Shown here: positions 1 to 9,077 of the stretch, piece by piece
Layout of the letters: every line of letters starts with the position of its first letter
Position numbering within the stretch: position 1 is the stretch's first letter
Notes under the pieces: generated by a model
Database searches by the model: none
Told to the model about the DNA's origin: nothing
The model's input: only the letters and a program-made list of their open reading frames with translations
Program-made: the position numbers and the translations under genes
Assembly (NCBI RefSeq): GCF_000429825.1
Contig: NZ_AUCP01000001.1
Span: 531,478 to 595,477 of the forward strand
Direction of reading: 5' to 3'
DNA length: 64,000 bases
Origin: Cohnella thermotolerans DSM 17683
GTDB taxonomy: Bacteria > Bacillota > Bacilli > Paenibacillales > Paenibacillaceae

Positions 1-838
1 TCCACGAGATGGTCAAGGCCATGATCAAGGCGGGAAGCGCGCCGAAGAACGGTCCCAAATAAGGGATGATGTCGAACAGGGCGACGAATCCGGCCATCAG
101 CATCGGATACGGCATGCCGATGATCAGGTAACCGACGTAAGCCGACACCCCGACGCACACCGACACGAGCAGCTGGCCCCGGATGTAGCTGCCGAGCGCG
201 CCGTCGATTTCTTTGAGCAGCCGGATGGTTCCCTGCCGCTTGGCGCGGGGGACGTACTTGAACACCGCCCGTTCAATCACTTCCATGTCCTTTAAAATAT
301 AGAACGCGAGAAAAGGAACGACCATCGCCAGGAAAAACACGTTGACGAGCGCCCCGATATTGTTCATAAATCCCGCGATCCGTTCGGAAATTACCTTCTC
401 CAGCCCGGTGATCGACCGGTTGATGCCATTGCGGACGCTCTCCGGCAGCGAGTCGTTGTTGTTAAAATGGTCCATCATGTTTTGCGCCTTGATCGTCAGC
501 TCGGGCATATGCTCGTTCAGCTCCTGCACCTGGCTGACGAACATCGGCGTGATGTTCACGAACAGAACGACGCAGCTGCAAATGAACACCGCGTAGATGA
601 GCAGCACGGCGGCCGTTCGCGGCACCTTCCGGTCGTGCAGCAGCCCGACGACGGGGTTGAGCACGTAGGCGATGATCATCGCGACAAAAAAAGGAGCCGA
701 CACCGCTTTGACGAACCGGTAGATGGACAGCAGCATCGGTTGGACCAGAATAAGCAAATATAACGCCACGAGGCCGAGGATGACGAACACCAGCACGGCA
801 AAGAGTCGACTTTGGAGAAAACGGATCAGACGCCCCAC
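1..838 (-). CDS. AI-2E family transporter, C-terminus beyond window
   Basis: Polytopic membrane protein of the AI-2E/YrrI family, putative exporter or permease; the substrate cannot be read from sequence. About 279 residues are visible and the C-terminal helices lie outside the window. Residues 10-31 form the first hydrophobic helix, followed by a loop, a charged periplasmic-type segment (PELTIKAQN) and a hydrophobic pair; the typical family motif FDIIPYLGPFFGALPALI lies near the cut. I chose the GTG at 838; a longer reading from an upstream GTG near 912 has a GGAGG but poorer spacing, so the start is uncertain. In Bacillus the homologue yrrI also lies near the yrrD/yrvO/mnmA region, which supports the call. 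Confidence 0.85.
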   Translation of the reverse strand, partial: MGRLIRFLQSRLFAVLVFVILGLVALYLLILVQPMLLSIYRFVKAVSAPFFVAMIIAYVLNPVVGLLHDRKVPRTAAVLLIYAVFICSCVVLFVNITPMFVSQVQELNEHMPELTIKAQNMMDHFNNNDSLPESVRNGINRSITGLEKVISERIAGFMNNIGALVNVFFLAMVVPFLAFYILKDMEVIERAVFKYVPRAKRQGTIRLLKEIDGALGSYIRGQLLVSVCVGVSAYVGYLIIGMPYPMLMAGFVALFDIIPYLGPFFGALPALIMALTISW

Positions 839-924
839 CCCCGCTTCGTTCGGCCTCCGAATGCGGCCATCTGCTTCCAGTATATGTACTTGTCCCTTGC
901 CGTAAACCTCCGGCAACACGAATT

Positions 925-963
925 AGCCCCGGCCTTTCGCGCATGGCGAAACAGACCGGGGCT
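925..963. terminator. intergenic GC-rich hairpin
   Basis: AGCCCCGG at 925-932 is perfectly repeated inverted at 956-963. It lies between the zinc-ribbon gene and the AI-2E gene. No long T tract follows on either strand, so it may be a weak terminator or an mRNA-stabilising hairpin. Confidence 0.45.
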
Positions 964-1002
964 CCGGAACTCGTCTTACGTATACGTGTTAACGCGTAAA
1001 AA

Positions 1003-1209
1003 TTACATTCCGTTGGCGTGAACTTGCGGCGGAATTTGCTCGCCGAAGAACAAGTCGTCCAGAGAGCTGAGCGTTCCGTCTTCTTCGACCTGATAGACGG
1101 ACATTTTGTCCCCGTTCACCGTCAGTTCGATAAAGCAGCTCCAGCAATAAAACTGATGGGAACCGATCTTCCCGATATCCTTCGAGTTGCAGTTGGGGCA
1201 TCTCATCAT
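1003..1209 (-). CDS. small zinc-ribbon protein
   Basis: 68-residue protein with Cys4-X2-Cys7-X14-Cys22-X2-Cys25, a four-cysteine zinc ribbon, followed by an acidic tail (VEEDGTLSSLDDLFFGE). It starts at a double ATG with an AGGTGAT ribosome site 6-12 bases upstream. It follows the PRC-barrel gene by 6 bases and is probably co-transcribed with it. No function is assignable; small zinc ribbons of this kind are common in Paenibacillaceae and could bind nucleic acid or protein. Confidence 0.8.
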   Translation of the reverse strand: MMRCPNCNSKDIGKIGSHQFYCWSCFIELTVNGDKMSVYQVEEDGTLSSLDDLFFGEQIPPQVHANGM

Positions 1210-1215
1210 CGCTTA

Positions 1216-1749
1216 TCACCTATCACTTTCCGCGTAAGGTTCTCTCTCCAGCACCCGTTCGCATGAAGCGGGAACCAAGATGGCATCTTCGCCCAACGTG
1301 ACGCCCTCAGGCCCTTGCGGCAATAAAAGCCGACGTCTGCCCTCGAACACATCCGCGAGAAAACCGTCCGTCAATTCGTATCCTACTATTTGTGTACCCT
1401 GTGACTTGCCGAAATAAACGTCGGAGACGCGGCCGAGTTCTTGTCCATCGACCGTGTAAACCGGAAGCTCCTTCAACCGGATCAGACCGGTATGGAAGGA
1501 GCGGAGCAAATGCTTGCGCTCGATCGTGGACACCGCGCTGCGGTCCCGGATGAACAAGGCATCGTCGCCGATGACCGTAACATCCGACCATTTCACGATT
1601 CGCACCGCCTGGCGGAACCAGACCTTCGTGTCGAGCACGACGCAAGCCACTTGCCAAAATTCATCGAATCCGAAATCCTGAATGCGGCCGACAAGCTTGC
1701 CATCCTTTAAATAGACGGGCAAACCGATCATTTGTTGCACATTTCGCAC
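1216..1749 (-). CDS. PRC-barrel domain protein (YrrD-like)
   Basis: 177-residue soluble protein containing two PRC-barrel repeats: one at about residues 5-80 (IGLPVYLKDGKLVGRIQDF) and one at about 92-165 (LPVYTVDGQELGRVSDVYF). PRC barrels occur in RNA-processing and photosynthetic proteins; the exact role of the Bacillus homologue YrrD is unknown to me. Start is GTG 1749 with AGGTG eight bases upstream. It is the gene after the cysteine desulfurase in transcription order, as in the yrvO-mnmA-yrrB-yrrC-yrrD neighbourhood of Bacillus subtilis. Confidence 0.85.
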   Translation of the reverse strand: MRNVQQMIGLPVYLKDGKLVGRIQDFGFDEFWQVACVVLDTKVWFRQAVRIVKWSDVTVIGDDALFIRDRSAVSTIERKHLLRSFHTGLIRLKELPVYTVDGQELGRVSDVYFGKSQGTQIVGYELTDGFLADVFEGRRRLLLPQGPEGVTLGEDAILVPASCERVLEREPYAESDR

Positions 1750-1779
1750 GACTATGGCACCTCGAGCGCGAGGCGCTTG

Positions 1780-2943
1780 TTATCTATTACGCAAACGCGT
1801 CGCAATGGTTGCAATGATTTTTGCGGTTTTTTCCGCTTCAGCTTCATTATTCCCCAAACCGAAGCTAAATCGTATCGCGGAGCCGCAAATTTGATTCGAA
1901 AGTCCCATGGCCGTCAGGACGTGGGACGGCTGCAGCGATCCGGCCGTGCAGGCCGAACCGGCGGACGCCGCCACGCCGGACAAATCGAGATTCATGAGCA
2001 TCGTCTCGTTCGAAATGCCGGGAAAGCTGACGTTCAAAATGTGCGGAATGCGCGCATCCTCGTCCGCCGCGCCGTTCACGCGGAAGCCGTCCGGGCCGAG
2101 CCGCTCGGCCAGCCCTTCCAGCAGCGCCGCTCGCACGGCGGCCGCATGGGCGCGCCGCTCTTCTCGCTGTGCAGCGGCGAGCTCGGCCGCCTTGGCGAAC
2201 GCCGCGATGCCCGCGACGTTCTCCGTCCCGGCGCGGCGGTTGCGCTCTTGCGAGCCTCCGCGAGCGGTCGGCTCGAATGGCGTGCCTTTGCGGATGTACA
2301 GCGCGCCGACGCCTTGCGGCCCGTTGATCTTGTGGGCGGACAAGCTGAGCAGATCGACCGGCAGCGCGCCGAGATCGATCGCCTCGTAGCCGAATGCCTG
2401 AACGGCGTCGACGTGCATGACCGCGCCGCGCTCCCTGGCGAGGCGTCCGATCTCCGCCACCGGCTGAAGCGTGCCCACTTCGTTGTTGGCCCACATGACG
2501 CTGACGACTGCCGTCGTCTCGCCGATGGCGGCTTCCGCGCTCGCCGTCGACACGCGCCCGGTCTCGTCGACGGGCAGCACGACGAGTTCGAAGCCTTCGG
2601 CTTCCAGCTTGCGGCAAGCGTTCAGCACGGCGTGATGCTCGACCGCCGTCGTAACGATGCCGACGCGCCGGGGATCGCGCCTGCGCTGTGCCCAGGCCGC
2701 TCCGTACAACGCGGCGTTGTCGCTCTCCGTGCCGCCGCCGGTAAACACCAGCTCCGCCGGATCGCAGCGAAGAATGCCGGCCAGCCGGTCCCTCGCCGCG
2801 GTCAGGCGGCTGCGCGCCGCGCGGCCTTGCGCGTGGAGGCTGGACGGGTTGCCCGGCCCTTGAGCCGCCGCTTCGGCGTACGCCGCAATCGCTTCCGGAT
2901 GCATCGGCGTCGTCGCCGCATGGTCGAAATAGATCCGTTCCAT
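1780..2943 (-). CDS. yrvO: cysteine desulfurase (YrvO/IscS family)
   Basis: 387-residue PLP enzyme that removes sulfur from cysteine and loads it as persulfide. Visible residues: His103 after Glu102 (stacks on PLP), Asp179 region VDAVQ, PLP lysine Lys205 in SAHKINGPQG, and the catalytic cysteine Cys332 in SAGSACTAGS. Length is normal for the family. The ATG at 2943 follows a GGGGGG stretch. It starts 15 bases after cymR ends, so it belongs to the cymR transcript; mnmA is divergent next door, so the likely acceptor is MnmA in tRNA 2-thiouridine synthesis. A general IscS role for other thio-cofactors is possible. Confidence 0.95.
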   Translation of the reverse strand: MERIYFDHAATTPMHPEAIAAYAEAAAQGPGNPSSLHAQGRAARSRLTAARDRLAGILRCDPAELVFTGGGTESDNAALYGAAWAQRRRDPRRVGIVTTAVEHHAVLNACRKLEAEGFELVVLPVDETGRVSTASAEAAIGETTAVVSVMWANNEVGTLQPVAEIGRLARERGAVMHVDAVQAFGYEAIDLGALPVDLLSLSAHKINGPQGVGALYIRKGTPFEPTARGGSQERNRRAGTENVAGIAAFAKAAELAAAQREERRAHAAAVRAALLEGLAERLGPDGFRVNGAADEDARIPHILNVSFPGISNETMLMNLDLSGVAASAGSACTAGSLQPSHVLTAMGLSNQICGSAIRFSFGLGNNEAEAEKTAKIIATIATRLRNR

Positions 2944-2958
2944 GATGCTCGCCCCCCG

Positions 2959-3378
2959 CTAGATGTAAAACATGTAGCTGTCGGGCGCCCCTTCTTCCTT
3001 GAAATTGATCAGATCGGACAAAGATGTGGAATCGAGCACGTTCGCGATGCTGTCCCGGATGCGCAGCCACAGGTCGCGCTTCGCCGGATCGTCTTCCTCG
3101 GTGAAGTCCACCGGGCTGATCGGCCCTTCCAGAATGCGAATGACGTCGCCCGCCGTAATCGCCTCCGGTTCCTTGGACAGAATATAACCGCCGTAGGCTC
3201 CCCGGATGCTCTTCACCATCCCGGCGTTGCGCAGCGGCGCGATGAGTTGCTCGAGGTAATGCTCGGAAAGTCCGTTTTTCTCCGCGATGCTCTTCAAGGA
3301 AATCGGGCCTTCGCCAAATCGGGCCGCCAGCTCCATCATAATTGTCAAACCGTAACGGCCTTTTGTGGAAATTTTCAA
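2959..3378 (-). CDS. cymR: Rrf2-family regulator CymR
   Basis: 139-residue winged-helix Rrf2 regulator, close to Bacillus CymR, the master repressor of cysteine metabolism that works with cysteine synthase CysK as co-repressor. The N-terminus KISTKGRYGLTIMMELA, the recognition-helix region SEHYLEQLIAPLRNAG and wing VKSIRGAYGGYIL match almost residue for residue, and the C-terminus ends SYMFYI as in Bacillus. No iron-sulfur cysteines are present, as expected for CymR. I chose the TTG at 3378, six bases after AGAGGTG, because it gives the exact Bacillus N-terminus; a GTG at 3387 would add three residues and sit inside the ribosome site. Confidence 0.93.
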   Translation of the reverse strand: MKISTKGRYGLTIMMELAARFGEGPISLKSIAEKNGLSEHYLEQLIAPLRNAGMVKSIRGAYGGYILSKEPEAITAGDVIRILEGPISPVDFTEEDDPAKRDLWLRIRDSIANVLDSTSLSDLINFKEEGAPDSYMFYI

Positions 3379-3459
3379 AAACCGCACCTCTTTTCAACGG
3401 AAAAAACTTTTCTGTATTTACGCTTCTGCGGAATCATCGGGTAAATAGAGGAGTATCCC

Positions 3460-3474
3460 CATATCAGATATATG
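3460..3474. promoter_or_regulatory. small palindrome upstream of cymR
   Basis: CATAT-CAGAT-ATATG, five-base perfect arms, lies about 80 bases upstream of the cymR start. It could be an autoregulatory operator; sequence alone does not prove this. Confidence 0.3.
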
Positions 3475-3579
3475 TTATCACAACAATTCTCTTTGTGGAC
3501 AAAAAAAACGTAACATATTCATGTCATTTCGTTTACAAAGTTCCGATGTTCGCGATTGCGTGAGAAAAAGGCCCATTTA

Positions 3580-3588
3580 TGCTACAAT
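3580..3588 (+). promoter_or_regulatory. extended -10 promoter of mnmA
   Basis: TGCTACAAT is an extended -10 element 54 bases before the mnmA ATG. The -35 position is weak, as is usual with TGn promoters. Confidence 0.6.
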
Positions 3589-3635
3589 GGGGGGTACCCG
3601 CGAGTCAAGAGCCGAAAGCGGGTTCAAGGAGATGA

Positions 3636-4769
<1,134 letters not shown>

Positions 4770-4783
4770 GCGCGCCGGCCGTA

Positions 4784-4820
4784 CAAACGCCTCGCCTTCG
4801 GGCGGGGCGTTTGCGTTTGC
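4784..4820 (+). terminator. terminator of mnmA
   Basis: CAAACGCCTCGCC (4784-4796) pairs with GGCGGGGCGTTTG (4801-4813) around a TTCG loop, with one G-U pair. It begins 15 bases after the stop codon. The following T content is modest. Confidence 0.6.
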
Positions 4821-4830
4821 GCAATCCCAG

Positions 4831-4851
4831 CCCACTATCCCTTTCCTTCAG
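4831..4851 (+). repeat. CCCATTATCCC-family repeat, copy 1
   Basis: Core CCCACTATCCCTTTCCTTC followed by AG. It is nested in a hairpin with CAGCCCA/TGGGCTG arms (about 4828-4861). Confidence 0.7.
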
Positions 4852-4912
4852 GGTTGGGCTGCCCCCCGTAGGCTCCCCCTCACTCGGCTTGAAGCTGTTT
4901 CCGCGGAATCCT

Positions 4913-4933
4913 CCCATTATCCCTTTCATTCAG
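4913..4933 (+). repeat. CCCATTATCCC-family repeat, copy 2
   Basis: Core CCCATTATCCCTTTCATTC followed by AG, 82 bases after copy 1 in the same orientation and facing inverted copy 3. Confidence 0.75.
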
Positions 4934-5002
4934 AAAGAGGGCTATTCCCGTCCGGTTCCTGGGTCCGTTTCCGACGAGGAACCTTCATCGGAACCGTTCC
5001 TT

Positions 5003-5023
5003 CTGACGGAAAGGGATAATGGG
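5003..5023 (-). repeat. CCCATTATCCC-family repeat, copy 3 (inverted)
   Basis: Reverse-strand core (forward reads GGAAAGGGATAATGGG at its right end). With copy 2 it bounds a 111-bp segment with inverted ends. Confidence 0.75.
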
Positions 5024-5088
5024 ACGGGGTCGGGAAAAGGGGATGTCCGTGCCGATCGATCCATTATTTTCCAAATTCCGGATACAGG

Positions 5089-5115
5089 AAAAAACCCCCG
5101 GCCGAAACCGGAGGC
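5089..5115 (-). terminator. terminator of cold-shock gene
   Basis: On the minus strand GCCTCCGG-tttc-GGCCGGGGG is followed by six T. It lies 55 bases after the cold-shock stop codon. Confidence 0.8.
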
Positions 5116-5169
5116 TTTGTTCGTTAGCGCTCGTTCGTGATATGCGATAAGCCTTCGCCTAGGCGAGAC

Positions 5170-5367
5170 TTACAGTTTCACCACGTTGGATGCTTGCGGT
5201 CCACGGTTGCCTTGCGTAATTTCGAATTCAACCGCTTGACCTTCTTCCAAGGTCTTGAAGCCTTCGCCTTGGATCGCAGAGAAGTGAACGAATACGTCGT
5301 TGCCGTTCTCTACGGAGATGAAGCCGTAGCCTTTCTCTGCGTTAAACCACTTAACTGTTCCTCTCAA
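5170..5367 (-). CDS. cold-shock protein (CspA/CspD family)
   Basis: 65-residue single-strand nucleic acid binding OB-fold protein acting as an RNA chaperone. RNP1 KGYGFI is at residues 12-17 and RNP2 VFVHF at 25-29; it ends [10 protein letters not shown] like Bacillus CspB/CspD. The start is TTG 5367 with AGGAGG eight bases upstream; no ATG is available in frame. It has a monocistronic layout with its own promoter about 50 bases up and a terminator. A 5-prime untranslated leader of about 40 bases is present, which in this family can affect cold regulation. Confidence 0.95.
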   Translation of the reverse strand: MRGTVKWFNAEKGYGFISVENGNDVFVHFSAIQGEGFKTLEEGQAVEFEITQGNRGPQASNVVKL

Positions 5368-5412
5368 ATGAAAAACCTCCTAAAATCTCGCCGTCAATCG
5401 GCGAATAAGACA

Positions 5413-5441
5413 ATTATAACCGATTCATTGTCAAGACGCAA
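5413..5441 (-). promoter_or_regulatory. sigma-A promoter of cold-shock gene
   Basis: On the minus strand TTGCGT (5441-5436), a 17-base spacer and a perfect TATAAT (5418-5413). Confidence 0.75.
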
Positions 5442-5472
5442 TATGTGAACTTTTTGTTCCGAGTTGTCCGTT

Positions 5473-6192
5473 TCAGCGCTTCCGAAGCAGCAAAACCTCG
5501 CTAGCAACGGGGATAAAAGGCAATTTGCCCGGAACAAGGAAAGGCTCCGCCCGATCCCGAACATATTCCATAATATTCTGAATAATTGGGGATATGTCCC
5601 ACTTTAGCGTCACCAGCGGATAAATTCGGATTTCTCCCCCGCTCGCGGTCACCCTCAACATTTCGTCCAGCGCCTCTTGATGGAACCGTTCGTCGAAACG
5701 GTCGCCGTACAGAAACAGGAAATGGCTGCATAGCACCGTCCGGAACGCCCCGTCCGCAAACGGAAGCTCGGGGAGCGCAGCGGCCACATACCGGCTGCCC
5801 CCTATGTCCTTGCGAAAATCGGCGGCAAATCGCGCCAGCGCCTTCTCCCGCATCGTTCTGTGCCGCTCCGGCGTGCCGTAATAGCTCCAATCGTAAACGT
5901 CCCGCAACGCCTCCACTTTTAATGAAGAAACGGATAGCTCTTCGGCGGCTGCGGCGATGACCGCCTCCCGGTCTCCTTCGTAGAACGGGTCCGCGGCTGT
6001 CGCGTCCAGTCCCATGCCGTGCAGCTCCGCCGTGAACGACGACGCTCCCCCGGCGACGTCAAGCACCGGTCCACCGCGCAAGTCCGCCTCATTCAAGCCG
6101 AACATGTCCATATACTCCCGGTAAGACCGGCAAGTGGACGCCACGCCGATTTGCGGGTAGGCGGGCAAATTTTGACTTTCGAATGCGTTCAT
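5473..6192 (-). CDS. class I SAM-dependent methyltransferase
   Basis: 239-residue protein with SAM-binding motif I PVLDVAGGAS at residues 42-51 and a post-motif acidic AADPFYEGD, typical of Rossmann-fold methyltransferases. The later LPFADGAFRTVLCSHFLFLY resembles motif IV/V of small-molecule methyltransferases. I chose ATG 6192 (MNAFESQN) with GAGGAGAAGAGAAG upstream; the frame stays open to 6294 but the extra residues are purine-repeat translation. The substrate is unknown. No operon partner; it is followed by the cold-shock gene promoter. Confidence 0.8.
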   Translation of the reverse strand: MNAFESQNLPAYPQIGVASTCRSYREYMDMFGLNEADLRGGPVLDVAGGASSFTAELHGMGLDATAADPFYEGDREAVIAAAAEELSVSSLKVEALRDVYDWSYYGTPERHRTMREKALARFAADFRKDIGGSRYVAAALPELPFADGAFRTVLCSHFLFLYGDRFDERFHQEALDEMLRVTASGGEIRIYPLVTLKWDISPIIQNIMEYVRDRAEPFLVPGKLPFIPVASEVLLLRKR

Positions 6193-6388
6193 TCTTCTCT
6201 TCTCCTCTCGTCTCATCTCTTCTCGGCTCGTCTCGCAGGTAATCCGCTGCCGGATTCCAATTCCATCATGAACGCCGCCGGGTCTTCCTGTCAAGCGGCC
6301 GATTCCGGGCGGGCACGTTGATTTCTGCGTCCATCTCTTCTATGATTAAGAAAATATCGCCAACAGGCGGCTTATTGGAGACTTAAGG

Positions 6389-6622
6389 ATGTTCGCCAAA
6401 CACGTCATTTACAAGCACGACAATTACAACATGCTGACCGTCGAAGTGCAGGGCAAGACGCTCGTCGTCCGCGAAATCTCCGACCAATGGGGCGAGGAAT
6501 GCCACAGGTTTCTCAGCCGGGCGGAGATGATGCACTGGGCGGAAAATCATTTCCAGGCTAAAGATTTTCCCGGCGGCGAAGACCAGCTGCGCGAGACGCT
6601 GAACAACCTTCGCTCGATTTGA
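6389..6622 (+). CDS. conserved small protein, unknown function
   Basis: 77-residue soluble, acidic-basic mixed protein with no signal or membrane segment (starts MFAKHVIYKHDNYNMLTVEV, aromatic and histidine-rich). It has coding-like composition and is followed 36 bases later by a small membrane protein, possibly in one transcript. I recognise no domain. An ATG with upstream GGAGACTTAAGG supports the start. Confidence 0.6.
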   Translation: MFAKHVIYKHDNYNMLTVEVQGKTLVVREISDQWGEECHRFLSRAEMMHWAENHFQAKDFPGGEDQLRETLNNLRSI

Positions 6623-6658
6623 CGATTTACGTTTTTTGACTAGGAGGTTGCCGGCATC

Positions 6659-6838
6659 TTGGACCACAACGCCACGCTTATTTTCGCCGTCGCTTCGTTC
6701 GGGCTGGCGGCCGTCATCATCTGGCAGCGGCAGTCGATCCCCCCGCAATTGCGGCGAGGGCTTGCCATCACCGCGCTCGTACTGGTCGTTTTCGCCTTTT
6801 TCCTGATCGCGTACGCCCTCTTCACCGCCGGCACCTGA
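6659..6838 (+). CDS. small two-helix membrane protein
   Basis: 59-residue protein, TTG start 11 bases after AGGAGG. Helix one spans about residues 7-22 (LIFAVASFGLAAVIIW) and helix two about 36-55 (ITALVLVVFAFFLIAYALF), joined by a short basic loop (QRQSIPPQLRRG). Probably an integral membrane protein; the function is unknown. It lies between the 77-residue protein and pepF. Confidence 0.55.
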   Translation: MDHNATLIFAVASFGLAAVIIWQRQSIPPQLRRGLAITALVLVVFAFFLIAYALFTAGT

Positions 6839-6950
6839 GCCCAGGGGAGAAGAAGGGCCGGAAGCCGAAGCTTCCCATCCGATCGTAAAAAGCAACAAGG
6901 CTGGACATACTAGGAACGGCAACTCTACCCGCAAGTTCGGAGGTCCGTTC

Positions 6951-8909
6951 ATGAAATCGTATGTTCTGCCGTCCGCCGCCGCTCTGGCGGCGTTGTCTTT
7001 GTTGTGTTCCGCCGCGGCCCCCGCCCCGAACCCGCAAGCTTCAAAGGGAACGGCGGCCGAACAAAGGGACAGCCGCGATATCATATCCAAGAGGAGGTAT
7101 TCCAAGTCCATGAACCAAGTACCGAAACGCAGCGAGACGCCGGCGGAATTCCGCTGGAAGCTGGAGGACTTATTCCCGAATGAAGCGCAATGGGATGCCG
7201 AATACGGCAAAGTGCGCAAACAAATCGGCGAGATCGCGGGCTACCAGGGCAAGCTGAACAACGCCGCCGCGATCGCCGAATGCTTCGATCTGGAAGACGA
7301 CTTGTCCATGACGCTGGAACGCCTCTATGCCTATGCCAACATGCGCCACCACGAAGATATGGCGGAAGGCAAATATCAGGCTTTGTCGGAGAAAGCCAAG
7401 AAGCTGAGCGTCGAAGTGAACGAGGCGCTGTCGTTCATCACGCCCGAAATTTTGTCGCTCTCCGAAAAGCAGCTGCAAACGTTCATTCAGGACCCGGCGC
7501 TGAAGCCTACATACAAACGGACGCTTCGCGAGATGCTTCGCCAGAAGCCCCACGTCCTGTCCAAAGCGGAAGAATCGCTGCTCGCCCAGGTCGGCAACGT
7601 GTCCCAGGCGCCGAGCACGATCTTCGGCATGATGAACAACGCCGACATGAAGTTCCCGAAGATCAAGAACGAAAAAGGCGAGGAAGTCGAGCTGACGCAC
7701 GGCCGATACATCCAGTTCCTCGAGAGCCGCAACCGCAACGTGCGCAAGGACGCCTTCAAAGCCGTGTACGAGACGTACGGCAAATGGCGCAACACGCTGG
7801 CTGCGACGCTTAACGCCAACGTGACCAAGAACATTTTCTACGCGAACGCCCGCCATTATCCTTCGGCGCTGGAAATGTCGCTGTTCGGAGACAACATTCC
7901 CGTGAGCGTATACGACAACCTGATCGCCACCGTACACGAGCATCTCCCTCTGATGCACCGCTACATGGCGCTGCGCAAAAAGCTGCTGAAGGTCGACGAA
8001 TTGCACATGTACGATTTGTTCGCGCCGCTCGTCGACGAATTCGATATGGACATCACGTACGAAGAAGCCAAAAAGACCGTCTACGCCAGCCTGGCTCCGC
8101 TCGGGGACGATTACCGCAAAGTGCTGCAAAGCGGCTTCGACAACGGCTGGATCGACGTTTACGAGAACGAAGGCAAACGCAGCGGCGCTTACAGCTGGGG
8201 CGCTTACGGCACGCATCCGTACGTGCTGCTCAACCATAAGGACAATCTGAACAGCATGTTCACGTTGGCGCACGAGATGGGCCATGCGCTGCATTCCTAC
8301 TATTCGGACGAGAGCAACGAATACCGGGACGCGCAGTACACGATCTTCCTGGCGGAAGTCGCCTCCACCTTGAACGAGGCGCTGCTGATGAACTACCTGC
8401 TGAACAAATCCGACGATCCGAAGGAAAAAATGTACCTGCTCACCTATTACGCGGACCAGTTCCGGACGACCGTCTTCCGCCAGACGATGTTCGCGGAATT
8501 CGAGAAGATCGTACACGCCAAGGCGGAGAACGGCGAGGCGCTCACGCCGCAAGAGCTTTGCGACATCTACTACGATTTGAACGTCAAGTACTACGGGAAC
8601 GACATGGCCGTCGACAAGGACATCGAGATGGAATGGGCGCGCATCCCCCATTTCTACACGAGCTTCTACGTGTACAAATACGCAACCGGCTTCTCGGCGG
8701 CGACGAGCTTCGCGAAGCAAATTCTCGACGAGGGACAGCCGGCTGTGGACCGTTACCTCGGCTTCCTGAAGAGCGGCGGCAGCGACTATTCGATCAATAT
8801 CCTGAAAAAAGCCGGCGTCGACATGTCTACGCCGGAGCCGATCGCCCAGGCGATGAGCGTCTTCGAAGGGCTGATCGAAGAGATGGAGAAGCTGACGGAA
8901 GGCCGTTAA
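6951..8909 (+). CDS. pepF: oligoendopeptidase F, M3B zinc peptidase
   Basis: Zinc metallopeptidase cleaving short oligopeptides. HEMGH is at residues 441-445 of the long form, with the third-ligand glutamate expected in EVASTLNE. Two starts are credible. ATG 6951 has GGAGG seven bases upstream and adds 53 residues with a hydrophobic stretch VLPSAAALAALSLLCSAAA, a possible signal peptide. ATG 7110 (MNQVPKRSETP) has AGGAGG 11-12 bases upstream and gives the usual cytoplasmic 599-residue PepF. I list the long form because its ribosome site is the better spaced. A strong terminator follows. Confidence 0.93.
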   Translation: MKSYVLPSAAALAALSLLCSAAAPAPNPQASKGTAAEQRDSRDIISKRRYSKSMNQVPKRSETPAEFRWKLEDLFPNEAQWDAEYGKVRKQIGEIAGYQGKLNNAAAIAECFDLEDDLSMTLERLYAYANMRHHEDMAEGKYQALSEKAKKLSVEVNEALSFITPEILSLSEKQLQTFIQDPALKPTYKRTLREMLRQKPHVLSKAEESLLAQVGNVSQAPSTIFGMMNNADMKFPKIKNEKGEEVELTHGRYIQFLESRNRNVRKDAFKAVYETYGKWRNTLAATLNANVTKNIFYANARHYPSALEMSLFGDNIPVSVYDNLIATVHEHLPLMHRYMALRKKLLKVDELHMYDLFAPLVDEFDMDITYEEAKKTVYASLAPLGDDYRKVLQSGFDNGWIDVYENEGKRSGAYSWGAYGTHPYVLLNHKDNLNSMFTLAHEMGHALHSYYSDESNEYRDAQYTIFLAEVASTLNEALLMNYLLNKSDDPKEKMYLLTYYADQFRTTVFRQTMFAEFEKIVHAKAENGEALTPQELCDIYYDLNVKYYGNDMAVDKDIEMEWARIPHFYTSFYVYKYATGFSAATSFAKQILDEGQPAVDRYLGFLKSGGSDYSINILKKAGVDMSTPEPIAQAMSVFEGLIEEMEKLTEGR

Positions 8910-8922
8910 AGCATACAAGCCA

Positions 8923-8971
8923 CCCCGGCGCCGGGCAATCTTCGGATTCCCGATGCCGGGCGCTTTTTTTA
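8923..8971 (+). terminator. terminator of pepF
   Basis: GC-rich hairpin with AATC-TTCG-GATT apex and GCCGGGCGC arm followed by seven T (8963-8970). Confidence 0.8.
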
Positions 8972-9077
8972 TCGTAAAGCCGCTCGCAGCGCAATTGGGA
9001 ACCCGCATGAACCGTATGCTATAGTTAGAGAGAACAATCGGGAGCCAAGCTTCCCTACGCTAGGAGGATCTTTGCCC

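Larger units (their letters stand above)
4770..5169. other. gene-free stretch with repeats and terminators
   Basis: No credible gene. The stretch holds the mnmA terminator, three cores of the CCCATTATCCC repeat family (two forward, one inverted) and the cold-shock gene terminator. Open frames running through it are repeat translations. Confidence 0.7.

Noticed and set aside
462..944. Open frames overlapping the AI-2E gene on both strands
   Set aside because: They are long only because the DNA is GC-rich; compositions are Arg/Gly/Ala-heavy with no domain, and the AI-2E frame explains the region.
1732..3444. 570-residue plus-strand open frame
   Set aside because: Antisense to PRC-barrel, cysteine desulfurase and cymR genes, all strongly supported; the peptide is Arg/His/Gln-rich shadow sequence.
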